A DNA stretch of 64,000 nt from Liquorilactobacillus uvarum DSM 19971. GTDB taxonomy: Bacteria > Bacillota > Bacilli > Lactobacillales > Lactobacillaceae. This document shows, in pieces, positions 18,298-26,622 of the stretch. The DNA lies in NCBI RefSeq assembly GCF_001434935.1, contig NZ_AZEG01000002.1:62001-126000 (forward strand), read 5' to 3'. The notes below the pieces were generated by a model. That model did not search any database, was not told where the DNA came from, and worked only from the letters and a program-made list of their open reading frames with translations. Position 1 is the first letter of the stretch; the number at the start of each line of letters is the position of its first letter. Both the position numbers and the translations under genes were made by a program.

Positions 18298-20458
18298 TCT
18301 GATCCATCCCATTGAACATATTCTTAGCTCTTGAAGCAATTTCAACGTGCCGCCCATGAACCATCGGACGCTGTAATGGGTTACCTAAATAACCGCAAGT
18401 CCTTTTTACACAATCACAGCTCTTAGGATCATGATTCCCGCAATCTGGACACTCAAAACCACGCTCTGTGGCTTTGAACTCTCCTTGAAAACCGCATTTA
18501 TAACAATGATCGATTGGCGTATTTGTACCTAGGTAGCCAACTTTATCATAGGCCCAATCCCAGACAGCCTCTAAAGCCTTAGGATTTTGCCGCAAATTTG
18601 GGTATTCACAGTAGTGAATGAATCCACCAGAACTATACTTAGGGTATGCCATCTCAAAGGCTAATTTTTCGAACGGTGACGGGTGTTTGCGGACATCATA
18701 ATGAAAACTATTAGTGTAGTAATCTTTTGCTGTAATATCTGCAACTTTACCGAATTTTTTACGATCTGCAACACAAAAACTATCAGTCAAAGACTCACTA
18801 GGTGTTCCGTATACACTAAAATGATAATCGTATTCATCCGACCACTTTTCACAGTTTTCCTTTAATGCTTTAACAATCGATAACGTAAAATCGTGTGCCT
18901 CTTTATTTTGTTCCCAGCGAGGACCGTAAAATGAAGTCCCGACTTCATACAAACCTATATACCCCAGTGAGACAGTTGCACGCCGATGCTTGAAGAGTTC
19001 ATCAACGTTGTCTTCTGAATCTAATCTTTTTCCAAAGGCCCCATATTGATACAGAATTGGTGCATTTTCAGGGATAGCTTGCTTAACTCGACTAACCTTA
19101 AAAACAAGTGCTTCCTTGCAAGCTTGCATCCGTTCATTAAAGATTTCCCAAAATAATTTCTTATCTCCACGCGCCTGTAAAGCAATACGTGGCAAATTAA
19201 CAGTTACAACCCCAAGATTCATCCGACCAGAGTTTACTTCTTCACCTTCGGCATTCTTCCAGCCTTGTAAGAAGCTGCGACATCCCATCGGGGCCTTGAA
19301 ACTCCCAGTTAATTCTTTAATTTTATCGTACATTAAAATATCGGGATACATCCGTTTAGTAGCACATTCTACTGCCAGTTGTTTAATATCATAGTTAGGA
19401 TCATTTGGCTTAATATTTAATCCCTTCTTTAATGTAAACACTAACTTAGGGAAAATTGCTGTCCTTTTTTCGCGTCCCAGCCCTTGAATTCGAATCCTTA
19501 AAATTGATCGCTGAATCTCACGTTCAATCCAAGTTGTTCCCAGACCAAAGCCGAGCGTTGTGAACGGAGTCTGTCCTTGCGATGAAAACAATGTATTTAT
19601 TTCATACTCAAGCCCTTGCATCGCGTCAAAAATATCCTTTTTTGTACGTTTTTTTGCAAATTCTTTTCGTTTAGTGTCATCATCAATGTATTCTTCCGCA
19701 TCCTTTAAATGTTTATCATAATTACGCATCGCAAAGGGTGCCAGCAATTCATCCACCCGGTCTGCAGAGCACCCACCATATTGACTGGATGCCACATTAG
19801 CAATTATTTGTGCCATCTGCGCAGTTGCAGTCTGAATTGAATGTGGACTTTCAACCTCAGCATTACCAATTTTAAAACCATTTGTCAGCATTTCTTTAAA
19901 ATCTATCAAACAGCAATTTGTCATCGGACTCCATGGCGTATAGTCCAAATCATGATAATGAATATCTCCACGCAAATGAGCCTTCGCAATATGTTCTGGC
20001 ATCATCCGCAAACCAAGTGTTTTGCCAACCGTTCCAGCTGTCAAATCGCGTTGGGTGTTAAAGACATTACTATCCTTATTTGCGTTCTCATGCACTAAGG
20101 TCGGATCCTTTGCCTGCAATCTCTTTAATCGTTTGGTTGGATCGGTTTGCTCTTCCCATTGAATAGTCCGCTCTTTATGAACAGCTATGTACTTACCAGC
20201 CTCTGCATGAAAACCTGAGTTATTCAATACCACTATGAAAGCATGATGAACATCGTCCGCAGTTGTTTCTGTCTTATCCTCAAGCTGCTTAAGTATCGCA
20301 TTAATCAGTGGTTGTTCCTTTTCAAGTAGACCTAACTGATCGATGATCAACTCAAGTTTGTAAACAGCAAACGGCATCTTATACCCATCCCTTTTGATGA
20401 AAAGTGTCGGAATCCGTGTTAAATTTTTTGTATTCCTCTTGGTCTCTGTCGTTGCCAT
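18287..20458 (-). CDS. nrdD: anaerobic ribonucleoside-triphosphate reductase NrdD
   Basis: This class III reductase makes deoxynucleoside triphosphates without oxygen. The 723 aa protein has an N-terminal ATP-cone (about 13-100) for dATP/ATP control, the catalytic barrel, and the C-terminal zinc site CYKCGFQG...CPDCG. The glycyl radical is in RTCGYLG at about Gly689. The ATG follows a GGGGGAA site. It is cotranscribed with nrdG. Two NrdR boxes upstream indicate NrdR control (see 20487-20561). It allows DNA synthesis during anaerobic growth. Confidence 0.97.
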   Translation of the reverse strand: MATTETKRNTKNLTRIPTLFIKRDGYKMPFAVYKLELIIDQLGLLEKEQPLINAILKQLEDKTETTADDVHHAFIVVLNNSGFHAEAGKYIAVHKERTIQWEEQTDPTKRLKRLQAKDPTLVHENANKDSNVFNTQRDLTAGTVGKTLGLRMMPEHIAKAHLRGDIHYHDLDYTPWSPMTNCCLIDFKEMLTNGFKIGNAEVESPHSIQTATAQMAQIIANVASSQYGGCSADRVDELLAPFAMRNYDKHLKDAEEYIDDDTKRKEFAKKRTKKDIFDAMQGLEYEINTLFSSQGQTPFTTLGFGLGTTWIEREIQRSILRIRIQGLGREKRTAIFPKLVFTLKKGLNIKPNDPNYDIKQLAVECATKRMYPDILMYDKIKELTGSFKAPMGCRSFLQGWKNAEGEEVNSGRMNLGVVTVNLPRIALQARGDKKLFWEIFNERMQACKEALVFKVSRVKQAIPENAPILYQYGAFGKRLDSEDNVDELFKHRRATVSLGYIGLYEVGTSFYGPRWEQNKEAHDFTLSIVKALKENCEKWSDEYDYHFSVYGTPSESLTDSFCVADRKKFGKVADITAKDYYTNSFHYDVRKHPSPFEKLAFEMAYPKYSSGGFIHYCEYPNLRQNPKALEAVWDWAYDKVGYLGTNTPIDHCYKCGFQGEFKATERGFECPDCGNHDPKSCDCVKRTCGYLGNPLQRPMVHGRHVEIASRAKNMFNGMDQNAE

Positions 20459-20486
20459 TACTAATTCCCCCTGTTTCTTTCTTCTG

Positions 20487-20561
20487 TGTATATTCTATTA
20501 CTTTAAGCAGTCAAATACAACCCATTGTGTGTCGTTTCAAACTAATATCTATATATTGTGT
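20487..20561 (-). promoter_or_regulatory. nrdDG promoter with paired NrdR boxes
   Basis: On the minus strand TTGACT (20509-20514) and TATACA (20487-20492) have a 16-bp spacer. Just upstream are ACACAATATATAGATA (20546-20561), 12 of its first 12 positions but one matching the NrdR consensus ACACTATATATAGTGT, and a weaker ACACAATGGGTTGTAT (20515-20530). The two boxes are offset by 31 bp with a 15-bp gap, the helical phasing typical of NrdR sites. NrdR is an ATP-cone repressor. Confidence 0.75.
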
Positions 20562-20737
20562 AAAACCTACTGGCTAAAAAGTCACTCTTCATGGTCTTTC
20601 TCACCTCAAAAAAAGATTTTTCTCATTTTTCAAGCTATTTCTTCCGAAACTATATATAGCGTTTGTCCATTTAAGTTGTAGTTTCAGACTATTGCGTTAT
20701 AATTAAAACATTCTAATAATTAAGGAAGGTAAAATTA

Positions 20738-21307
20738 ATGGTCGAAGATTTAAATGACATCGCAATAAATGTAAAAAAGGGACTGGTAGAACTATTAAAC
20801 GTTGCTGACCTTGAACCGGAAGACATTGTTGTCTTAGGCTGCAGCACTAGTGAAATTCAAGGGGAAAAAATCGGAAAACATTCAAATCTAGACATAGGCC
20901 GCGTCGTTATAAAAACCGTCCTCTCTGTCCTAAAACCCTTAAAACTTCATCTTGCAGTTCAAGGATGTGAGCATCTCAACCGTGCATTAGTAATTGAACG
21001 TACTGTTGCTAAGCAGAACGGCTTTGAACAGGTTACTGTCTATCCATCCCTTCATGCTGGCGGAGCAGGCCAAATAGCAGCCTTTGAAGCCTTTGATAAT
21101 CCTGTTGAGATTGAACACGTCATTGCTCAAGCTGGAATGGATATCGGCGATACATCTATCGGGATGCATGTTAAGTTTGTTCAAATACCTGTTCGAACTT
21201 CCATTAAAGAAATCGGTGGCGCACACACTACTTTCTTAAGAAGTCGCCCTAAATTAATTGGAGGCCAACGTGCACAATACGAGTGGCATGCCCCAAAAAA
21301 TAATTAA
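20738..21307 (+). CDS. UPF0340 (DUF436, YwlG-like) family protein
   Basis: The 189 aa protein belongs to the conserved Firmicutes family typified by B. subtilis YwlG. Recognisable segments are VVLGCSTSEIQGEKIGKHSN (about 32-51), LAVQGCEHLNRALVIER (about 75-91), HAGGAGQIAAF and the C-terminal RPKLIGGQRAQYEW. Conserved Cys in GCST and GCEH suggest an enzymatic or metal site, but no reaction is known to me. The ATG follows AAGGAAGG. It is divergent from nrdD and monocistronic. Confidence 0.9.
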   Translation: MVEDLNDIAINVKKGLVELLNVADLEPEDIVVLGCSTSEIQGEKIGKHSNLDIGRVVIKTVLSVLKPLKLHLAVQGCEHLNRALVIERTVAKQNGFEQVTVYPSLHAGGAGQIAAFEAFDNPVEIEHVIAQAGMDIGDTSIGMHVKFVQIPVRTSIKEIGGAHTTFLRSRPKLIGGQRAQYEWHAPKNN

Positions 21308-21320
21308 ATTTTATCGAATA

Positions 21321-21367
21321 AAAAGTACTCTGTAATTTGCTGAATCCCTAAACTACAGAGTACTTTT
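21321..21367. terminator. bidirectional terminator between the UPF0340 gene and tsaE
   Basis: AAAAGTACTCTGTA pairs perfectly with TACAGAGTACTTTT. It is preceded by A and followed by T tracts, so it serves both convergent genes. Confidence 0.9.
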
Positions 21368-21416
21368 TTTAAATAAATTGTTAATTACTAATTTTTTATT
21401 TGATGAAAAATCCGAT

Positions 21417-21896
21417 TTATCTCTGAGAGTTACCCCACTCTTCCTTCAACAACGAAACAATCTCCTCGAAATGTTCACCTATTGCTGTGAATTTCAATGT
21501 CCGCTGCTGATCATCCTGCTCATTCTTTATAATCTGAATTTGCAAATATTCCTGCGGCAATTCATCTTGGATGAATTGAGACCACTCAATGACACTGACT
21601 CCACCACCATTAAAATACTCTTCAAGTCCTAGATCACCACCGCCAACTCCTTCGAGGCGATAAACATCCATGTGAAAAAGCGGTATTTTCCCCTGATGAT
21701 ACTCTTTGATTAAATTAAAAGTTGGACTTTTAACATTGTGTTCAATCCCTAATCCCAATGCCAGCCCCTTTGTGAAAGTCGTTTTTCCAGCACCTAAATC
21801 ACCATCTAGTAAAATAACATCATTTGGTTTCACATAAGCAGCTAGCATCTGTGCAATCATTTTTGTTTCGTCGGCATCATGGACTGCAATCTCCAT
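21417..21896 (-). CDS. tsaE: tRNA threonylcarbamoyladenosine biosynthesis ATPase TsaE
   Basis: This P-loop ATPase works with TsaB and TsaD to make t6A37 in ANN-decoding tRNAs. The Walker A motif GDLGAGKT is at residues 32-39, followed by [11 protein letters not shown] and the Walker-B-like [11 protein letters not shown], and [13 protein letters not shown]. The 159 aa length is normal. It follows pta by 185 bp on the same strand, and ung-pta-tsaE is a common lactobacillar order. The ATG is preceded by a GAGGGG site. Confidence 0.95.
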   Translation of the reverse strand: MEIAVHDADETKMIAQMLAAYVKPNDVILLDGDLGAGKTTFTKGLALGLGIEHNVKSPTFNLIKEYHQGKIPLFHMDVYRLEGVGGGDLGLEEYFNGGGVSVIEWSQFIQDELPQEYLQIQIIKNEQDDQQRTLKFTAIGEHFEEIVSLLKEEWGNSQR

Positions 21897-22081
21897 TCAA
21901 ACACCCCTCTACTTATCGAGCGAAATAATCTTCGCGATTAGTTATACAATATTTTTTCGAGAAAACACGTAAAAAAGATGAGTTTAAATCTAAAACTTAT
22001 CTAAAAACTAGATACACAATCTAATCTTATCCAAGACCTATATTATTACCCACCCCTATTGTGTGATTACCAAAGCAGTAT

Positions 22082-23062
22082 TTAGTTAGTTGCCTGCAAA
22101 GCTGTAATAATCGCAACCTTGTATACATCTTCCTCGTTCGCACCGCGCGACAAGTCAGAAACCGGCTTATTCAAACCTTGGAGAATTGGGCCGATTGCTT
22201 CAAATTTTCCTAAACGCTGTGCAATCTTATAACCTATGTTTCCAGCTTCTAATTCTGGAAAGACAAAAACATTGCTCTGACCTGCAACTTTCGAACCTGG
22301 TGCTTTATGTTGTCCAACAGAAGGAACAAATGCTGCATCAAATTGCAGCTCCCCATCAATATTCTCGTTTGGAGCCAACTTCTGTGCAATCCTAGTTGCC
22401 TCAGCAACTTTTTCTACTTCACTTGACTTAGCAGATCCCTTAGTAGAAAAACTCAATAATGCAACCTTAGGATCAATATCGAAGAGACGTGCTGTTTTTG
22501 TACTGGCAACCGCGATTTCCGCTAATTCCTGTGGTCCGGGATTAATATTGATCGCACAATCAGCAAATAAATATCTTTCTTCTCCACGTGTCATTACAAA
22601 AGCCCCACTCGTTCGACTGATCCCTGGCTTTGTTTTTATTATTTGTAAAGCGGGTCTTACTGTGTCCCCTGTTGGATGTACAGCTCCCGAAACAAGTCCA
22701 TCTGCAAGATCCATGTAGACAAGCATTGTTCCAAAATAGTTAACATCTGTCAGCATCTTATCTGCTTGTTCTTTGGTGTTTTTTCCTTTTCGTCTCTCAA
22801 CAAAAGCCTCGACCATTTCCTCAAACTTTTCAGCCAGATATTCTTCTGGGTCAATAACAGTTAATGTCTCTGGAAGTCCTTTCCCGATATCATCTGCTGT
22901 TTTTTTAACTTCATCCATTTTTCCAAGAACAATTGGACGGACCAAACCGTCATTGGCTAACCGAACAGCCGCTCCAACTACCCGTTCATCATTTCCTTCT
23001 GGAAAAACAATTTTTTTGTTTTTTCCTTTGATCTTGGCAATTAAACTTTCAAACAAATCCAT
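22082..23062 (-). CDS. pta: phosphate acetyltransferase
   Basis: This enzyme converts acetyl-CoA and phosphate to acetyl phosphate and CoA, feeding acetate kinase. The 326 aa short-form Pta lacks the N-terminal regulatory domain of enteric enzymes. Recognisable segments are IVFPEGNDERV (about 18-28), GLVSGAVHPTGDTVRPALQ (about 140-158), FADCAININP and LSFSTKGSAKS. The ATG at 23062 has TTGGAGG nine bases upstream inside the last codons of ung. The frame runs further upstream, but the extension overlaps ung and is rejected. It is tightly coupled to ung. Confidence 0.96.
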   Translation of the reverse strand: MDLFESLIAKIKGKNKKIVFPEGNDERVVGAAVRLANDGLVRPIVLGKMDEVKKTADDIGKGLPETLTVIDPEEYLAEKFEEMVEAFVERRKGKNTKEQADKMLTDVNYFGTMLVYMDLADGLVSGAVHPTGDTVRPALQIIKTKPGISRTSGAFVMTRGEERYLFADCAININPGPQELAEIAVASTKTARLFDIDPKVALLSFSTKGSAKSSEVEKVAEATRIAQKLAPNENIDGELQFDAAFVPSVGQHKAPGSKVAGQSNVFVFPELEAGNIGYKIAQRLGKFEAIGPILQGLNKPVSDLSRGANEEDVYKVAIITALQATN

Positions 23063-23066
23063 AATG

Positions 23067-23777
23067 CTAGCCTCCAATATTTTTTTTTGCTTCAATATTA
23101 ACTTTTTCCGGTAACTGCCAATCAATCGGTTTTTCACCCATTGCTTTTAAAGCAGCATTGGTCTTAGAAAAAGGTTTTGAGCCGAAGAAACCACGATGAG
23201 CGGATAAGGGACTAGGGTGAGCAGACTTCAGGACAATATTTTTAGTCGTATCGATCAGCTTAATCTTATCTTGCGCTGACTTTCCCCAAAGAATAAAAAC
23301 AACCGGACGTGAACGTTCAGATAATTTTTTTATTGCAGCGTCTGTCAACTGCTCCCAGCCTTTGCCTCGATGCGAAAAAGCTTGTCCATTTCTCACTGTT
23401 AAAACAGTATTCAGTAATAGCACCCCTTGTTTGGCCCATTTTTCCAAATAACCATGTTTAACAGGCTCAATTCCCAAATCGCTTTGCAATTCTTTGTAGA
23501 TATTTGCAAGAGATGGAGGTATCTTCACTCCCGGTAACACCGAAAAACTGCAGCCATGCGCTTGATTCGGTCCGTGATAAGGATCCTGTCCTAAAATACA
23601 CACTTTAACTTCTGAAAAGGGCGTCCAGTCAAAAGCTTCAAAAATATGGTACATATCTGGATGTATAAATTGTGTTGTATATTCCCTTTTTAGGAAGTCA
23701 TGCAGTTTTAAGTAGTATGCCTTTTCAAATTCCGGTCCTAAGACATCTTGCCAATCATTTTTAATAAGCGTTTTCAT
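23067..23777 (-). CDS. ung: uracil-DNA glycosylase
   Basis: This family 1 enzyme removes uracil from DNA in base-excision repair. Motif A GQDPYHGP gives catalytic Asp65, and the C-terminal [14 protein letters not shown] is the minor-groove leucine loop region. The 236 aa length is normal. The ATG at 23777 is preceded by GAGGTG at seven bases; a further upstream in-frame start lacks a site. Its stop codon lies four bases before the pta ATG. Confidence 0.97.
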   Translation of the reverse strand: MKTLIKNDWQDVLGPEFEKAYYLKLHDFLKREYTTQFIHPDMYHIFEAFDWTPFSEVKVCILGQDPYHGPNQAHGCSFSVLPGVKIPPSLANIYKELQSDLGIEPVKHGYLEKWAKQGVLLLNTVLTVRNGQAFSHRGKGWEQLTDAAIKKLSERSRPVVFILWGKSAQDKIKLIDTTKNIVLKSAHPSPLSAHRGFFGSKPFSKTNAALKAMGEKPIDWQLPEKVNIEAKKNIGG

Positions 23778-23941
23778 TATCGACACCTCGCACACATTTT
23801 ACCATATTTTAAATATTCTTTTTACTATTATCTGTAATTAATAAAAAAACTTTCAATATTCAAACAGTCGAGTTACTAAAAAAAAAAACTTTTTCATGGT
23901 AAAATACAGGTAAATATGTGCAATTAAGTGGAGGAAAAGCT

Positions 23942-24808
23942 ATGATTCAAATTATTGCTTCAGATATGGACGGAACATTATTAAATGATAAAATGGTTAT
24001 CTCTAAGGAAAATGCATCTGCCATCAAGCGCGCACAAGCTGCTGGTGTACACTTCATCGTTTCTACAGGCAGGGGATATACAGAGATCAAACCACTGATC
24101 AAAGACGCTGGTATCAATTGTCCTCTAATCACCTTGAATGGTGCGCAAATATTCGATGAAAATGGACGTATCCTTAGCTCGTCCCCAATTCACGATCAGC
24201 TTTCTAGCAAGATAATTCATTACTTGAAAAAAAAGAAATTATATTTTGAAGTTGTTACGTCAAAGGGTATTTTTTCAGACAACAAAGCAAAACGAATTGA
24301 AAATTTTGCTGAGCTTCTAACCAATGTAAGCCCAGAAACACCTTACAAACTTGCAGTTACGATGGCTGCCGCACGTATGGAACTGATGAATATAAACTAT
24401 ATTGACCGTTACCAAAAGTTAGTTGATGATGATCATATCAGCATTTTCAAAATTGTCGCTTTTAGTAATGAAGGCCATAAAGTTTTAGATCCTATCAAAG
24501 ATGAAATTCAGCAATATGAAAATCTGATAGTTACTTCTTCTTCAAGTTCTAACATTGAAATAAATCATATTAATGCACAAAAAGGTGCCGCACTTCAGGC
24601 TTATGCTGACAAGCTAAATGTTCCAATGGATAACGTGATGGCTATCGGAGATAACAATAATGATATTTCAATGCTGAAAGTTGCTGGTGTCAGCTATGCA
24701 ATGGATAATGCAATTACGGAAGTTAAACAACTTGCTACCCGACTAACAGCATCTAATACCAAAGATGGTGTTGGCAAAGCAATTGATGAACTTTTAAACG
24801 AGGACTAA
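23942..24808 (+). CDS. Cof-type HAD-IIB family hydrolase
   Basis: This is a haloacid-dehalogenase phosphatase of the Cof/YidA group, probably acting on sugar phosphates or related metabolites. Motif I is DMDGTLLND (about 8-16), with the nucleophile and acid aspartates; motif II is STGRG, motif III includes the late lysine (NAQKGAAL), and motif IV is GDNNNDISML. A C2B cap lies between. The ATG at 23942 is set by GTGGAGGAAA upstream. The product is 288 aa. The substrate cannot be told. Confidence 0.9.
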   Translation: MIQIIASDMDGTLLNDKMVISKENASAIKRAQAAGVHFIVSTGRGYTEIKPLIKDAGINCPLITLNGAQIFDENGRILSSSPIHDQLSSKIIHYLKKKKLYFEVVTSKGIFSDNKAKRIENFAELLTNVSPETPYKLAVTMAAARMELMNINYIDRYQKLVDDDHISIFKIVAFSNEGHKVLDPIKDEIQQYENLIVTSSSSSNIEINHINAQKGAALQAYADKLNVPMDNVMAIGDNNNDISMLKVAGVSYAMDNAITEVKQLATRLTASNTKDGVGKAIDELLNED

Positions 24809-24849
24809 AAATGTTCATAAAGAGGTTATTAGTTTAAGGAGGGGTTGAA

Positions 24850-25365
24850 TTGCGTAAACTATACGTCCAAAAGGGACGACTTGCGGAACAGGGAGCCTCA
24901 ACGATTAGCGATATTAACCGAAAAAAACTCTACTTGATTGTCGGTAAATGGGGACGCCATCAAGATGTCCTGTCAGTTTATGCAATTTCAGGAACTCTTT
25001 TAGCTGAGATAAAGCAACACGGATTTGGACTTTTGCCTCACTTCGATCTATTCAAAGACAATGAACATGTCGGTAGTCTAAGAAGATATCACCTAGGTAA
25101 AAAGGATATTTTGATTGTACGCGGCTTAAATTGGTTCATTGTTGGGGATTTATATACTTCCCGTTATCGAATATTTCATGGACGTCGTACTATTATGACC
25201 CTGCAAGAAGTTACCCTCCCATTCGGTGATTATCTTGAGCTTTCAATTAGTGATGAAGCAAACGAAGCTTTATGTATTTGTATAGTTGCTATTTTAGATC
25301 ACCTTGTGCACTCGTTTTCTAAAAAACAGTCACGTCTATATAATTTACGTATAAAATATAATTGA
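24850..25365 (+). CDS. LURP-one-related family protein
   Basis: The 171 aa protein has the beta-strand pattern of LURP-one-related/Tubby-like proteins (PF04525): an N-terminal LYVQKGR, a central repeated G-x-L-L-A-E-I and HVGSLRRYHLGKKD, then LNWFIVGDLYTSRYRIFHGRRTIMTLQ. Function is unknown in bacteria. The TTG start is fixed by AAGGAGGGG five to nine bases upstream. It follows the HAD hydrolase by 41 bp and is probably cotranscribed with it. Confidence 0.75.
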   Translation: MRKLYVQKGRLAEQGASTISDINRKKLYLIVGKWGRHQDVLSVYAISGTLLAEIKQHGFGLLPHFDLFKDNEHVGSLRRYHLGKKDILIVRGLNWFIVGDLYTSRYRIFHGRRTIMTLQEVTLPFGDYLELSISDEANEALCICIVAILDHLVHSFSKKQSRLYNLRIKYN

Positions 25366-25395
25366 TTTTTTATTTAAAGAAAGGGATATATTATA

Positions 25396-25962
25396 TTGTT
25401 GATCAGACTTGCCAAAAAGAACGATGCGCCAAAAATAGTTCCACTTTTTAAAATCATTCTCCATGAGATGGAACTCCCTGCACTGCATCTGATTCCCAAT
25501 AAAAAGCTAGATAAAATTATTCAGTTTGCTTTTGGAACAGAAGATTTACGTTTTAGTGTTGGAACAACACTTGTTGCTGAAATAGATAATCAGGTTGCAG
25601 GCTTTGCCTTCGGCTATTCTAACGAAATGGAAGAACGAATTAATGACGTTTGGGAACAGGCTGTTTCTAAAGTTGACCTTCCCGAAAAAACAGCTCTCTT
25701 TACTGATACTGAAACATTTCCTAATGAATGGTATTTAGACTCAATAGCTGTCTCTCCTATTTTTCGAGGAAAAGGTGTCGGAACAAAGTTGTTGCATAGT
25801 TTGTCTGAAAGAGCACTTAAATCTAACAAGTCTTGTATAGGATTGAGCGTTGATCTTCAAAATCCACTAGCTGAAAAACTCTATTCGCGCATCGGCTATA
25901 AAAAAGTTGGGACAACAACGATTAGTGGACACAAATATCATCATATGCAGTTAGAAATCTAA
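25396..25962 (+). CDS. GNAT-family N-acetyltransferase
   Basis: This predicted acetyl-CoA-dependent N-acetyltransferase is 188 aa. The acetyl-CoA loop is RGKGVGTKLLHSL (about 120-132) after the strand EWYLDSIAVSPIFRG, and the C-terminal strand NPLAEKLYSRIGYKKVG is typical. The substrate is unknown. The start is TTG. AAAGG lies about 12 bases upstream, so the start is less certain. It is the last gene of the HAD-LURP-GNAT run and is followed by a strong terminator. Confidence 0.85.
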   Translation: MLIRLAKKNDAPKIVPLFKIILHEMELPALHLIPNKKLDKIIQFAFGTEDLRFSVGTTLVAEIDNQVAGFAFGYSNEMEERINDVWEQAVSKVDLPEKTALFTDTETFPNEWYLDSIAVSPIFRGKGVGTKLLHSLSERALKSNKSCIGLSVDLQNPLAEKLYSRIGYKKVGTTTISGHKYHHMQLEI

Positions 25963-25974
25963 ATAATTTAATTA

Positions 25975-26023
25975 AAAAAGCTGAAATCAGATGAGAAGTA
26001 AATCTCATCGGTCTCAGCTTTTT
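25975..26023. terminator. terminator between the GNAT gene and smpB
   Basis: A long two-part stem, AAAAAGCTGA/TCAGCTTTTT with inner GATGAGA/TCTCATC, has A and T tracts outside. It is probably used from both directions. Confidence 0.9.
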
Positions 26024-26116
26024 GTTTTGTTTTTTTGTGATAGAAGCAAAAATCAATTTCTTACTGTCATTCTAATAATTTCAGAAAATCTCTAAAATTA
26101 TCTCATCATCAAAACA

Positions 26117-26584
26117 CTACTTATAATTTTTCAGTGTTCTTTGAATTTGTCTTTCTTGGTCTTTGCGCTTAATTGATTCGCGCTTATCATAAGATCTTTT
26201 TCCCTTACCTATTCCAAGCAAAACTTTCGCAAAACCATTCTTTAAATAAACTTTCAAGGGTACTATTGTGATACCTTTATTGCTTGATTCATTTACAAGA
26301 CGCTGTATTTGTTTCTTGTGCAACAACAGTTTTCGCTTACGCAACGGGTCGTGATTGAACTGATTTCCTTGATCATATGGAGAAATATGAACATTCATTA
26401 ACCAAGCTTCTCCGTTACGAACCTGAGCAAATCCATCTTTCAAATTAATTCGTCTATTGCGAATTGACTTGATCTCGGTCCCAGTTAGAACAACACCTGC
26501 TTCGATAGTATCTATAATCGAATAATCATGGCCAGCCTTCCTATTTTGAGCTAACGGACGATCATGATGCTTCTCCTTTGTCAA
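26117..26584 (-). CDS. smpB: SsrA-binding protein SmpB
   Basis: This protein binds tmRNA and brings it to stalled ribosomes for trans-translation. The 155 aa protein has [28 protein letters not shown] and NLKDGFAQV (about 52-60), [14 protein letters not shown], and the basic tail [15 protein letters not shown]. The TTG start has AGGAGGTG at nine bases. It lies 38 bp after rnr, the usual pairing. The tmRNA gene ssrA was not seen in this window. Confidence 0.96.
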   Translation of the reverse strand: MTKEKHHDRPLAQNRKAGHDYSIIDTIEAGVVLTGTEIKSIRNRRINLKDGFAQVRNGEAWLMNVHISPYDQGNQFNHDPLRKRKLLLHKKQIQRLVNESSNKGITIVPLKVYLKNGFAKVLLGIGKGKRSYDKRESIKRKDQERQIQRTLKNYK

Positions 26585-26622
26585 TTATAAACACCTCCTA
26601 CCATCATTCCCATTGCCTACAA

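Noticed and set aside
25963-26116. tmRNA gene near smpB
   Set aside because: No tRNA-like ends or tag-reading frame seen; the space is too small.
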